Origin: Bacteroides thetaiotaomicron VPI-5482
Lineage (GTDB): Bacteria; Bacteroidota; Bacteroidia; Bacteroidales; Bacteroidaceae
NCBI RefSeq assembly: GCF_000011065.1
Contig: NC_004663.1
Span: 5,456,001-5,520,000, forward strand
DNA length: 64,000 nt
Reading direction: 5' to 3'
Every line of letters starts with the position of its first letter. Position 1 is the stretch's first letter. A model generated the notes under the pieces. That model was not told the DNA's origin. It saw nothing but the letters and a program-made list of their open reading frames with translations, and did not search any database. The position numbers were made by a program, and so were the translations under genes. Shown one piece after another: positions 52,327-62,173 of the stretch.

Positions 52327-55296
52327 CTATTTGATTGCTTCCAGAAACTCTATTTCAATAATTCTCAGATTAGCATTATTCTTGTTCGCTTTTGCTTCGA
52401 GTTCCATATCATTTGCTGCTTTTGCCGCAACTTCAGTGATCTGTCCGAAAGCATCCTGATCGCTGGTATTACCTTTCAGACGGATGGTAATTTGTTTGGA
52501 ACGTACCGGCTTTTCCACATTAAGATGAACATACCCCAAGCTTTTATTCGTATCTCCACTCCAGATCATAGTATTGCCGGCAAACACTTCCAAAGGATAA
52601 CTGCGTGAACGCCATCCATTCAATTTGATACAGATATCATCTATTGCAGCTTCTTTTTCGAGCGTATATGTAATCCATGCGGTGCTGAGCTTGCCGTCAT
52701 TCATCCATTCGCTTCTTTCATTATCGTCGAAGCTTTGGTTTACAGTCTCATTGTTGGCTCCGGCTTTGGCGGATACAATACGTATATCACGTTTTGTGTC
52801 TTTGTAAGATGGGGTAAGGGGAGTCTTTCCTTTATCCAGATTACCTTTCAGAGTCATCTGAGGCAAATAAGTACTCAATCCGTTGCTAACTTTGACGGGA
52901 AGGGTTTCTAATGTAATTGTAGCGCTGGGGAGCCCTTCTGCCTTAGCGGTCAGAGTGATCTTGCCGGCTTGGGTAGTGCTGCGGATAAGAGCACGGTTAA
53001 TACCACATTCCACAGGGAGACTGGTATTAAGAATATAATTGTCTTTTCCTTGTGCGATGCCTCCGCGCCATTCGGCATTCCCTTTCAGGTCGAATTGAAT
53101 GGTACGGTTGTCAAGCGGACAGCGTTTCCCATCCTTATCTACCACTTCTACCTGTATTAATGCCAGGTCGGCTCCGTCCGCGTGGAATCCTTCCGGATTT
53201 TGTATCGTTGTCAGTTTCAGTCCGGCAGGTTCACCAACCGTGCTTACAGCATAGCGGCTTATTTCCTTACCGGCCTTGTTGTAGCTGACTGCTTCCAGTT
53301 TACCGGCTTTAAAAGCCACATTGTCAAAGGTGAACAGGAAATTGTATTCGCGTTTGCCTTTTCCTAGTGACTGACTGTTCAGGAACAGTTCCACTTCTTC
53401 ACCTGTAGAAACGACATAGACCGGTTTTACTGTATTTGCGGGATAGTTCCAATGACCGATGATATAGGTATTGTCTTCTTCCGTATCTACCCATCCGTTC
53501 CACATGACCTGATGTGCAAAGAAAGCATCTTTTTCGATGCGCATAGGGTCCGTTACTCCACTTCTGCGATAGTTTTCTTCACCACGGTGGTGTGTGTTGG
53601 TATCCGAGAAAATGATTTTGGCCCCTCCGGAACTGACTCTGCGACCTGTCCCTGGACGCTCACGCCAATAATCATACCAACAGCGGATCATTGCTATCGC
53701 CAGCATGTCCTGATTGTGATTGTAGTCTGTTGCAGGTTGGTTACGATGTAACGGTCCGTCTCCTTCTTTGTGGAAAGGATAGCTGTATTCATCCCAATAT
53801 TTTCTCAAACCTTCATCACGACAATATTCTGTAGCCCACATCGGGTGATGTTCACTCTTGTTGATATAAAGCATTTCTCCGCCATATTCGGCTTCACGGA
53901 TGTCCAGCATCTCACGAGAGCCGATAGCACGTCCGCCAAAAGGATCGTATTGATCACGGATAGCTTTCATTTCTATCATGTGCTCTCTGCTGATACCTTT
54001 GTTTCCACATTCATAAAATAAGATACTTGGATTATTACGGTTGTAGATAATCGCATCGCGCATTAGTTCTGTACGCTGATCCCATTGGCGTCCTGTACGG
54101 TCTTTCTCGGAATCTCCTGCCGGCATTGCTTGAATCAGGCCTACACGGTCGCAGGACTCTACGTCTTGTTTCCATGGGGTAACATGCATCCAGCGTACCA
54201 GATTACCATTGCCTTTTACTACCAGGCCATTGGAGTAGTCACTAAGCCATGCCGGAACGGACAGGCCTACCGCCGGCCATTCATTACTGGTGCGCTGTGC
54301 ATATCCTTTCATCTGGATCACACGATCATTCAACCATATTTTGCCTTCTGCAAATCGTGTCTTGCGAAAACCTGTACGAGTACTTACTTCATCAAAGACT
54401 TGATTCTTATTGTCTTTTAGAATCGTCTGGACAGTATAAAGATACCCATATCCCCAACTCCAGAAATGGAGATTATTTACTTTGGAAGCAGCTTTCACTA
54501 CCCTTGTTTCGCCACCTTGTAAGGTTACTTTCTCACCTTCGAAGCTTTTCACCTGTTTGCCGTCAGCATCCAGCAAGACCACCTGGTAGCTAAATTGGCG
54601 TGGTTCACGACTGTCGTTTTTTACTTCCGATTCTGCATGGATGGTGGCAGTGCGTCCTTTTACGTCGATGTCTTTAGCATAAATATAAACTCCGGTAGTT
54701 TTCAGATTACTGTATAAAGGAAGAGTCTGATACACTTCATCTGTAACGTACAAGAATACATTCTTGGGCAGACCACCGTAGTTTGCGTTGAAGTTACGGT
54801 CGTTCCACTGGAACTTGGAGTTAGTACTTTTTTCGCGATACATCCAGTCATTGTCCGTACGTACTGCCAGTACATTGTCACCTTCTTTAATATAAGGTGT
54901 CAGGTCGAAGCCTGCCGCCATTACTCCGTTTTCGTGCTTTCCCAGATATTGTCCGTTCAAATAGAAGTCACCGGCTTGGCGCACTCCTTCAAATTCGATG
55001 AATACTTTTTGTTTTTTACCGGAAGCCGGAATCCGAAAGTGTTTCCGATACCATACCACTGTGTCCGTCAGCTGTTCGATGGACACTTTGAAGGCTTCAT
55101 CTTCATTAAAGGCATGCGGTAAAGTGACCGCTTTCCACCGGCTATCGTCGAATTGAGATTGTTTAGCTTCGGGAAAGTCTCCGATTTGCAGACGCCATTC
55201 ACTGTTGAAATTGTATTTTTTGCGTTCGAAAGCGTGACTATCAACAATAGCCAGCACTGCAAACAGAAATACAAATAGAAAGAGTTTGTTTCTCAT
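52327..55296 (-). CDS. GH2-family glycoside hydrolase with C-terminal discoidin-like domain; acid/base position altered
   Basis: A 989-residue secreted protein (signal peptide about 1-22). GH2 layout: sugar-binding jelly roll (about 25-190), Ig-like domain, TIM barrel (about 300-600), a DUF4982-like Ig domain (about 640-720), further Ig-like sandwich, and a C-terminal F5/8-type C (CBM32-like) domain (about 840-960). The nucleophile region WATEYCRDEG is present. At the acid/base position, where GH2 enzymes have GNE, this protein has YECGNKGISREH (about 430), Lys for Glu. It may use another residue, act on an unusual linkage, or be inactive. It follows HTCS 2 on the same strand by 87 bases. Confidence 0.82.
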   Translation of the reverse strand: MRNKLFLFVFLFAVLAIVDSHAFERKKYNFNSEWRLQIGDFPEAKQSQFDDSRWKAVTLPHAFNEDEAFKVSIEQLTDTVVWYRKHFRIPASGKKQKVFIEFEGVRQAGDFYLNGQYLGKHENGVMAAGFDLTPYIKEGDNVLAVRTDNDWMYREKSTNSKFQWNDRNFNANYGGLPKNVFLYVTDEVYQTLPLYSNLKTTGVYIYAKDIDVKGRTATIHAESEVKNDSREPRQFSYQVVLLDADGKQVKSFEGEKVTLQGGETRVVKAASKVNNLHFWSWGYGYLYTVQTILKDNKNQVFDEVSTRTGFRKTRFAEGKIWLNDRVIQMKGYAQRTSNEWPAVGLSVPAWLSDYSNGLVVKGNGNLVRWMHVTPWKQDVESCDRVGLIQAMPAGDSEKDRTGRQWDQRTELMRDAIIYNRNNPSILFYECGNKGISREHMIEMKAIRDQYDPFGGRAIGSREMLDIREAEYGGEMLYINKSEHHPMWATEYCRDEGLRKYWDEYSYPFHKEGDGPLHRNQPATDYNHNQDMLAIAMIRCWYDYWRERPGTGRRVSSGGAKIIFSDTNTHHRGEENYRRSGVTDPMRIEKDAFFAHQVMWNGWVDTEEDNTYIIGHWNYPANTVKPVYVVSTGEEVELFLNSQSLGKGKREYNFLFTFDNVAFKAGKLEAVSYNKAGKEISRYAVSTVGEPAGLKLTTIQNPEGFHADGADLALIQVEVVDKDGKRCPLDNRTIQFDLKGNAEWRGGIAQGKDNYILNTSLPVECGINRALIRSTTQAGKITLTAKAEGLPSATITLETLPVKVSNGLSTYLPQMTLKGNLDKGKTPLTPSYKDTKRDIRIVSAKAGANNETVNQSFDDNERSEWMNDGKLSTAWITYTLEKEAAIDDICIKLNGWRSRSYPLEVFAGNTMIWSGDTNKSLGYVHLNVEKPVRSKQITIRLKGNTSDQDAFGQITEVAAKAANDMELEAKANKNNANLRIIEIEFLEAIK

Positions 55297-55383
55297 GATT
55301 TCTTAATGATTAATTTTTCATTGGCAAAGAAAGTACATCAATGAAAGAAACACCCCTTAAATTAGTACGGAAAACCTGTAAGA

Positions 55384-58300
55384 TCATACGTCGGCATCAT
55401 TTATGGGTTCATTTTCATCTTCAGACAGCTTTTTCCGATAGGCAGATGGAGATACCCCGAATTGGTTCTTGAAACATTTACTGAAGTAGAACGGATCGTT
55501 GATACCTACGCTATAGGCGACTTCGGCTATGGTGAGATCTTCTGTCAATAACATTTCAGCAGCCTTTTTCATCCGCATGACACGTAAATATTCGTAAGGA
55601 GAATAACCGGTCACTCCCCGTACTTTTTTATAGAATACAGTACGTCCTAGTCCCATTATTCCGGCAAAGTCATTGACCGAAAAATCGGTATCGGTCATGT
55701 GCTCATTCAATACTTCATTCAGCTTTACCGAGAACTTCTGATCCTTGTCATTGGTACAGATAATGGAATGAGCCAATCCCGGTTCGTTAGAATATTTTTG
55801 GCGCAGTTTATCCCGTAGCTCGATTAACTTGAAGATTCTTGCCAGTAGTAAAGAGACATTGAATGGCTTCGTGATATACGCATCAGCTCCGGATTCAATT
55901 CCTTCCTGATATTTCTCTTCTATATTGAGGGCAGTCAGTAATATGATGGGGATATGGCTGGTGGTAAATTCATTTTTAAGTTTGCGTGTCACTTCAAATC
56001 CATTCATTCCCGGCATCAGAACGTCACAAACAATTAAATCAGCATCATACGTACTTGCTTTTTCAAAACCGGATGTTCCGTCAGCAGCTACTTCAACTTC
56101 AAAGTAAACTCCTATTTCTTCTCTTAGGAATTCACGGATATCAGTATCATCTTCTATAATCAAAACTTTGCGTTTGTTCAAAGGATCGACAGGAGGCTGG
56201 AAAGTATCCTCTGACGTTTCATTTCTGAGAAAATCTTTGGAGTGCTGTTCCTCTTCTTCGGTTAATAACTGATTGGGAATCAGGAAATCTTTCTCCTGAT
56301 AGATATCAGAATTAGTCGGCAATAGGACGGTAAAGACAGAACCGCCTCCCTCATTTTCATCATAACTGATATTACCTTTATGTACCTGTACCAGTTCGTG
56401 TGTCAAGTGGAGACCTACTCCGACACTGCTATGAGAGAAACTGCTTTGCATGAAACGCTTGAACAGTTCAGAACGTTTTTCTTTGGGTATGCCGATCCCG
56501 TTATCTATGACTTGTATACGAAGCTGTTGCTTGTCTTCCTGAATATCTATTTTGAATATAATCTTTCCGTTAGAAGGAGTATACTTGAAAGCATTGGATA
56601 GGAGGTTGTAGGTAACCTTGTCTAAATTGCCTTTATCAATAAACATTTTATAAGCAGGTTGTGACGGCTCAAAACTGAAATCGATGTTTTTGGACTCGCT
56701 TGTATCCTTGAAACTCAGGAAGATTTCATAAAGGAAAGCAATGACGTCCGTCTCTTCCAAAGATAAGGCCAGTTTGTTTTTCTGCATCTTTCTGAATTCA
56801 AGTAGCTGATTGATGAGGCGTAACATTCTCTGAGTACTTTTATCCATGGTTTTTAAAGGACGTTGCATCTCTTTGGGAGGATTCTCTATATTGATTAGCT
56901 TGTTGAGAGCACCTTGAATCAGAGTAAGCGGTGTACGGAATTCGTGGGATATATTGGTGAAGAATTCCAGCTTATATTCGGTCAATTGCTTCTCAACAGC
57001 GATGCGATTGCGTAATCTGTTGAATTTTCGTATGATATGGAAACTGAAATAACAGACGATTCCAATGAATACCAGATAAATCAGATAGGCCCAGGTCGTC
57101 TGCCAGAAAGGAGGAGCTATGACAATCTCCATAGTACTTTCTTCCCCCCATACGCCGGCTACATTGCAGGCTTTCACTTGCAACTGGTATTTACCGGGAG
57201 GAAGATTACGGTACGTTGCCAAATTTTGTGCTGAAGGGATGCTCCATTCCGAATCATATGGAGGCATCCGATAAGAATATTTGGATGCTCCGCTTAAAAA
57301 GTTGAATGTTGAAAAGGCAATGACAAATGAATTTTGATAATGTTTCAAGTTTAACTGTCCTGTATAGGACATGGTTTCGTTGAGAGGGGAATCATCCATA
57401 CCGGGCAACATATGCGCTCCATTGATGTGAAGCCCTGTGAATACGGTCGATGCAAGTTTTTCCATGTTTTCCACTTTATTGGCATCGAGAACTACCAGGC
57501 CGTAGTTCGTACCGAAAAGTAATCTTCCGTCAGCATTTATGCAAGCGGTATTTTCAGAGTATACATTCCCTAGTGTATGTGAAGAAAAATAATAATTCTC
57601 TATTTGCTTGGTGGCGAGGGTGAAGCGGGAAATGCCATATTCGGTCGCAATCCACATTTTGTTGTCCTGATCTTCAACAATCGACTGTATGACTCCGTTG
57701 GGCAATCCGTCTTTAATACTATAACAATCGAAAGTCAGATGTTGGTAGTCATTTCCCGGATAGCAGATGGCAAAGCCTGCTCCCGTTGTTCCAATCCACA
57801 TATTTCCTTCATGATCATTCACCAGACAGCGGATTTCATTGCTGGGGAATGTTTCATTGACATGATTGTAAAGTACGTAATTCTTGGGGGAGTTGATCAG
57901 TGAGTCCGGATGGAAGATATAAATACCGTTGTTGGTACCCACCCACATCATACCGTTGCGGTCTTCCTGTATGACGCGTACCCGTTTTTCTCCATAACTG
58001 TCTTGAAAGAAATGCTTGAATTGATAACCGTTGCCTGTTTTGACAGCCAGATTCAATCCTCCGCCAAATGTTCCTATCCACATCCGCCCTTTGCGGTCAC
58101 GGTAGATTAAGTAGACATTGTCGTTTGATAAGGAGTTATTATCCTTACTGTTATATCGGTACCATTGGTCAGCCCCGATACGTAATCCTATACCACGCAT
58201 ACCCAACCATAACTGTCCTTCATTATCTTCGCACATACTGTATACGTTATGTGTAAACTTCTCTCTACGAAGTATATTTTTCAGGTCGGCATCATATTCA

Positions 58301-59679
58301 TATAGGGTACCCATGCGGTTTGCCATATATACATTACCGTTTTTGCCACGTAAAAGCATACGTATCGTGTTGGAGCGGTCAGAAGCATCTTCGCCATTCG
58401 GATAGATACGTAACGTTCCTTTATTCAGAATCTCCAGATGAGATAATCCGGAGAATTCGGAACTCACCCAGATACCCCCGGAACGGTCTTCAATGATATA
58501 TTGCAGATAATTGGAATTGATATGGCTGGAGTGACTGACTTCAAAAGTGAAGTGCTGCAGATCGCCGGTATTCAGATCGTAGGCAAAGAGTCCGTTTCCG
58601 TAAGTCGTAATCCAGATGATATCCCGTGAATCATGAATGATAGAGTAACGTTCTACATCGATATATCCCAAATGCTCGGATGAAAGAAACTGAAAATGTT
58701 TGATGTCGCCAGTGCTGGTATTGACATACCATACGTTGCCGGTATAGTTGTGTACCCATGCATTCCCTTTATTGTCTCTGGTGACGTTACCGTTTTTAAT
58801 ATTCAGGCGGGAGAACCGGCGCAGCTTTCCCGTAACGGGATCTAGGATGTAACTGCCAGTGGCGGTAAACATCACCCATTGATGTTGCAGGCGGAGGCTT
58901 CCGGTGATTACACCTGTATCTCCGAGTTCGGTTAATGAAGCGATTTTCTCCAGTCGGTTATTGGAAAGAGAGTGGCGGTAGATTTCTTTTTTTCCGGTAA
59001 TGATGCAGGTATATTGGTCATAAGAAAAGATATGTTCCCAGCTTTCTCCCTGTGTATCCATTGCTTCCAGTTTGCCGTCATGGTATTTCCATAATCCTTG
59101 CTTGGTTCCTATCCATACATGTCCGGGGCTGTCATTGCTTTCGTAGACAAACAGTACCTTGTCAGAAGATAGGTTGCCTAATTCTTTTTTGTATGCCTGC
59201 GACGAGAACTGGCCATCCTGATAGACGACACGACGGCATCCGTTATTGTTATCCCACAACCAGATAGACTGGTCGGATGCAATGATTTTTTTCGAATAGC
59301 TCTGTTTGTATTCTCCGCAACCGGTGAAATCGACGAAGCGCCCATGTTTTAAATCGTAACAGCTATATAAAGAAGAGAGGGTGGCGATCCATAAAAAACC
59401 GTTAGAGTCTTCTTCCATATTCCGGATGCGTGGGTCGGCCAATGAAATCGGCAGATTAGGGTCCGGGTAGATACTGACAAAAGAGTTGCCGTCATAATAG
59501 CTTAATCCGTTGACGGTTCCCATCCACATAAATCCCTTGCTGTCCTGAAACATATATCGGATTGAATTATTCGCCAGTCCGTCACCGGTGGTCAGTTTGT
59601 TCGAACGTATCTCGACAGATGCATGTACTGAACTGAGATAGAAAGATAAGAATGCGAATATCAGCAGTGCATTTTTCAT
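55384..59679 (-). CDS. Hybrid two-component system regulator (HTCS) 2
   Basis: A 1431-residue paralogue of HTCS 1 with the same order: signal peptide (about 1-20), double Reg_prop propeller, Y_Y_Y domain, transmembrane helix (about 863-885), HisKA with FFTNISHEFRTPL (His about 913), HATPase with NAFKYTP and DNGIGIPKEK, receiver with VCDVLMPGMNGF (Asp about 1221) and AraC domain (YLRVMRMKKAAEMLLTED, DPFYFSKCFKNQFGVSPSAY). The cytoplasmic half is much more alike between the two than the sensor half, which suggests different signals. Divergent from PL9 2 and upstream of GH2. Confidence 0.93.
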   Translation of the reverse strand: MKNALLIFAFLSFYLSSVHASVEIRSNKLTTGDGLANNSIRYMFQDSKGFMWMGTVNGLSYYDGNSFVSIYPDPNLPISLADPRIRNMEEDSNGFLWIATLSSLYSCYDLKHGRFVDFTGCGEYKQSYSKKIIASDQSIWLWDNNNGCRRVVYQDGQFSSQAYKKELGNLSSDKVLFVYESNDSPGHVWIGTKQGLWKYHDGKLEAMDTQGESWEHIFSYDQYTCIITGKKEIYRHSLSNNRLEKIASLTELGDTGVITGSLRLQHQWVMFTATGSYILDPVTGKLRRFSRLNIKNGNVTRDNKGNAWVHNYTGNVWYVNTSTGDIKHFQFLSSEHLGYIDVERYSIIHDSRDIIWITTYGNGLFAYDLNTGDLQHFTFEVSHSSHINSNYLQYIIEDRSGGIWVSSEFSGLSHLEILNKGTLRIYPNGEDASDRSNTIRMLLRGKNGNVYMANRMGTLYEYDADLKNILRREKFTHNVYSMCEDNEGQLWLGMRGIGLRIGADQWYRYNSKDNNSLSNDNVYLIYRDRKGRMWIGTFGGGLNLAVKTGNGYQFKHFFQDSYGEKRVRVIQEDRNGMMWVGTNNGIYIFHPDSLINSPKNYVLYNHVNETFPSNEIRCLVNDHEGNMWIGTTGAGFAICYPGNDYQHLTFDCYSIKDGLPNGVIQSIVEDQDNKMWIATEYGISRFTLATKQIENYYFSSHTLGNVYSENTACINADGRLLFGTNYGLVVLDANKVENMEKLASTVFTGLHINGAHMLPGMDDSPLNETMSYTGQLNLKHYQNSFVIAFSTFNFLSGASKYSYRMPPYDSEWSIPSAQNLATYRNLPPGKYQLQVKACNVAGVWGEESTMEIVIAPPFWQTTWAYLIYLVFIGIVCYFSFHIIRKFNRLRNRIAVEKQLTEYKLEFFTNISHEFRTPLTLIQGALNKLINIENPPKEMQRPLKTMDKSTQRMLRLINQLLEFRKMQKNKLALSLEETDVIAFLYEIFLSFKDTSESKNIDFSFEPSQPAYKMFIDKGNLDKVTYNLLSNAFKYTPSNGKIIFKIDIQEDKQQLRIQVIDNGIGIPKEKRSELFKRFMQSSFSHSSVGVGLHLTHELVQVHKGNISYDENEGGGSVFTVLLPTNSDIYQEKDFLIPNQLLTEEEEQHSKDFLRNETSEDTFQPPVDPLNKRKVLIIEDDTDIREFLREEIGVYFEVEVAADGTSGFEKASTYDADLIVCDVLMPGMNGFEVTRKLKNEFTTSHIPIILLTALNIEEKYQEGIESGADAYITKPFNVSLLLARIFKLIELRDKLRQKYSNEPGLAHSIICTNDKDQKFSVKLNEVLNEHMTDTDFSVNDFAGIMGLGRTVFYKKVRGVTGYSPYEYLRVMRMKKAAEMLLTEDLTIAEVAYSVGINDPFYFSKCFKNQFGVSPSAYRKKLSEDENEPINDADV

Positions 59680-60023
59680 ATTTGATTTCTACGATTCTAC
59701 ATTATTATTAATGGTTACAAAGTTAATTTTCTTTTTAGAATAGAGGATGTAATAGCGTACGGAAAAACAAAGAAACGATGTATTATCGTTCATTCTTGAT
59801 GTAAATCTCAGGTGAAATACGATTTTCTAGGCTTTGTGTACGCATGTACATTCTAAACTATAAAGAAAGCTGTAATTTAGCGGCATGAAAACGGTAACTG
59901 GAAAAAACTTCCGGTTACAGAATATTTGTTTAGAGGTAGAAGATAAGAGTCAGGTAATAAAGAAGCACATTAACAACAGTAAAATGGAAATCAGTTTTCA
60001 ATAGGTTTTTAAATATAAGCATA
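59680..60023. promoter_or_regulatory. Divergent control region between HTCS 2 and PL9 2
   Basis: No gene is seen in these 344 bases. On the minus strand TAACTTTG (59725-59718) is a -7 box for HTCS 2, about 39 bases before its ATG. GATGTA recurs at 59746, 59777 and 59798 (last two 21 bp apart). A hairpin or operator-like inverted repeat (59894-59903 with 59909-59918) sits directly before AATATTTG (59921-59928), a near-consensus -7 box for PL9 2. Confidence 0.45.
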
Positions 60024-61337
60024 ATGAAAAAGCATATAGGTATTAGTCTTTTTTTTATGGGGTGTTTCCTGTCTCTTTCGGCTACGAATTATTTTGTAGC
60101 TACCAATGGTGATGATTCAAATGCGGGCACGCTTGACAAACCTTTCGCTACTTTACAAAAAGCGCAGTCAAAAGTCGTTCCCGGAGATACGGTATATATT
60201 CGCGGAGGCGAGTATCGGATACGGGAAGAGCAGATGATGGGAGGAGATCATTTGCGCGCTTATGTTTTTGAAATGAATAAAAGTGGCACTCAGGCCAAGA
60301 GAATCTGCTATACAGGTTATCAGGATGAACGTCCGATATTCAATCTGGCTGAAGTAAAGCCGGAGGGTAAACGGGTATCTGTCTTTTATGTATCAGGCTC
60401 TTACCTCCATTTCCGCAATTTTGAGATTATCAAAACACAGGTTACTATCCGGGAGCATACTCAGTCGGAGTGTATATACAATCAAGGTGGAAATCATAAT
60501 ATTTACGAGAATCTGGCGATGCACGATGGCATGGCTATTGGTTTTTATTTGGTGCGGGGAAGTAATAATCTCGTACTGAACTGTGATGCTTATAATAATT
60601 ATGACCCTGTATCTGAGAATGGTACCGGTGGAAATGTGGATGGCTTCGGTGGGCATCCGGCTTCTGCCTCCTATACGGGAAATGTGTTTAAAGGATGTCG
60701 GGCCTGGTACAACAGTGATGACGGTTTTGATTTGATAAAGGCACAAGCAGCTTATACGATTGAAGATTGCTGGGCGTTTTATAATGGATATAAGCCCGGA
60801 GGATTTGTGGGTGCGGGAGATGGTACAGGGTTTAAAGCGGGTGGCTATGGTATGCGCTCAAAAGTGAAGATGCCGAATGAGATTCCACACCATGTAGTGA
60901 AGAATTGTCTGGCATATAAAAACAAGAACAAAGGATTTTATGCCAATCACCATTTGGGAGGAATTTCCTGGTTCAATAATACCGGTTATCAGAATCCGTC
61001 TAATTTCTGTATGCTGAATCGTAAGTCTCCCGGAGAAATAGTGGACGTGGACGGATATGATCATATTATTCGGAATAATTTGTCATATAAGCCGAGGGCT
61101 GCAGGAAAACATATTGTCGATGTGAATCGGGAGGAATGTACGATTATCAATAATTCTTTTCTTCCTGTAGATATGACCGTAGGTGAGGATGATTTTGTGA
61201 GTTTGGATCCTGCTCAGTTAACATTGCCTCGCAAAGCGGATGGAAGTCTGCCGGATATTGATTTTCTGAAGTTAAAAAGAAATAGTAAATTATATGATGC
61301 GGGAACCGGTTTTCAATTCTCTGCGCAGAATCTTTAA
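60024..61337 (+). CDS. PL9 pectate/rhamnogalacturonan lyase (second)
   Basis: A 437-residue secreted beta-helix lyase (signal peptide about 1-20). The PL9 site is intact: GGNVDGFGGH (about 210), NSDDGFDL (about 229) and lysine in GTGFKAGGYG (about 270). It aligns along its length with the PL9 at 31885 (shared VDKPFATL-like start, HTQSEC, HDGMAIGFYL, NCDAYNNYD) but ends without the Ig-like domain. Having one PL9 in the transport operon and one alone next to HTCS 2 suggests different expression or cell location. Substrate RG-I or galacturonan is inferred. Confidence 0.9.
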   Translation: MKKHIGISLFFMGCFLSLSATNYFVATNGDDSNAGTLDKPFATLQKAQSKVVPGDTVYIRGGEYRIREEQMMGGDHLRAYVFEMNKSGTQAKRICYTGYQDERPIFNLAEVKPEGKRVSVFYVSGSYLHFRNFEIIKTQVTIREHTQSECIYNQGGNHNIYENLAMHDGMAIGFYLVRGSNNLVLNCDAYNNYDPVSENGTGGNVDGFGGHPASASYTGNVFKGCRAWYNSDDGFDLIKAQAAYTIEDCWAFYNGYKPGGFVGAGDGTGFKAGGYGMRSKVKMPNEIPHHVVKNCLAYKNKNKGFYANHHLGGISWFNNTGYQNPSNFCMLNRKSPGEIVDVDGYDHIIRNNLSYKPRAAGKHIVDVNREECTIINNSFLPVDMTVGEDDFVSLDPAQLTLPRKADGSLPDIDFLKLKRNSKLYDAGTGFQFSAQNL

Positions 61338-61364
61338 AATATTGTTCTGTTATTGAAGAAAAAT

Positions 61365-61417
61365 AGCTGCATGATAGATCTATGTTGATATAATCCGCAT
61401 AGATCTATCGTACAGCT
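61365..61417. terminator. Bidirectional terminator between PL9 2 and HAD phosphatase
   Basis: Two 20-base arms (61365-61384 and 61398-61417) pair with a few mismatches, centred on a perfect GATAGATCTATG stem, between two convergent genes. Confidence 0.75.
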
Positions 61418-61449
61418 TGAAGAATGAGATCTTTCTGTAGATTCAGATA

Positions 61450-62100
61450 TTAGAGAATAAGACGTTTGATCTCCTCAGCGGTATCTACAATATATTGAGG
61501 ACTGAATTCTTCCAGTTCGGCACGTGGGCGGAATCCCCATGTTACTCCACAAACTGTCACTCCGGCATTAGCAGCCGTTTGCATATCCACGCCGGAATCA
61601 CCCACGTACAGCACTTCTTCTTTGGTTACTTTGGCAACTTCCAGAATATCGAATACAACGGTTGGATCGGGTTTAACCTTTATCCCTTCACGTTGCCCGA
61701 ACACAGCGGTAAAATGGATTTCCGGAAAATAATGGTCAATCAACTTTTGGGTGGCTGCCTGATATTTGTTGGAAGCCACAGTAATTTGAATACCTGCATC
61801 CTGTAAGTATGAGAGTAATTCCGGAATACCGGGATAAGGGCGGCTGTCATCGGCATTATGAATGTCATAGTAAGGGACGAATTCCTTGCGTACGCGCAGT
61901 ACATTCTCTTTGGACTTTTCTCCTTCCGGCAAGGCACGCTCAAAAAGTTTGTCGATGCCGTTTCCTACCATGAAGTTATATTTCTCGATCTCATGTGTGG
62001 GATATCCTAACTTATTCAAGGCATAATTTGTACTGTGTGCAAGGTCGGCAATGGTATTCAGTAATGTACCATCCAAATCGAAAATGACTAGTTTCTTCAT
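61450..62100 (-). CDS. gph: HAD-superfamily phosphatase, phosphoglycolate phosphatase-like
   Basis: A 216-residue cytoplasmic protein without a signal peptide. HAD motif I IFDLDGTLLNT (Asp 8 and 10), motif II TVASNKYQAATQ, the conserved lysine in GIKVKPDPT, and motif IV YVGDSGVDMQTAANAG; the helical cap carries MVGNGIDKLFERALPEG. This is the Gph/PGP subfamily, which dephosphorylates small phosphosugars such as 2-phosphoglycolate. It probably is a housekeeping gene marking the right edge of the PUL. Exact substrate cannot be read from sequence, so the symbol is tentative. Confidence 0.8.
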   Translation of the reverse strand: MKKLVIFDLDGTLLNTIADLAHSTNYALNKLGYPTHEIEKYNFMVGNGIDKLFERALPEGEKSKENVLRVRKEFVPYYDIHNADDSRPYPGIPELLSYLQDAGIQITVASNKYQAATQKLIDHYFPEIHFTAVFGQREGIKVKPDPTVVFDILEVAKVTKEEVLYVGDSGVDMQTAANAGVTVCGVTWGFRPRAELEEFSPQYIVDTAEEIKRLIL

Positions 62101-62173
62101 TGAACTTCTTGTTTTTTTATGTTAATCCTGTTTTCCTTTCTTTCTGCTTACAAAGATAGGAATAAAAAACGAA

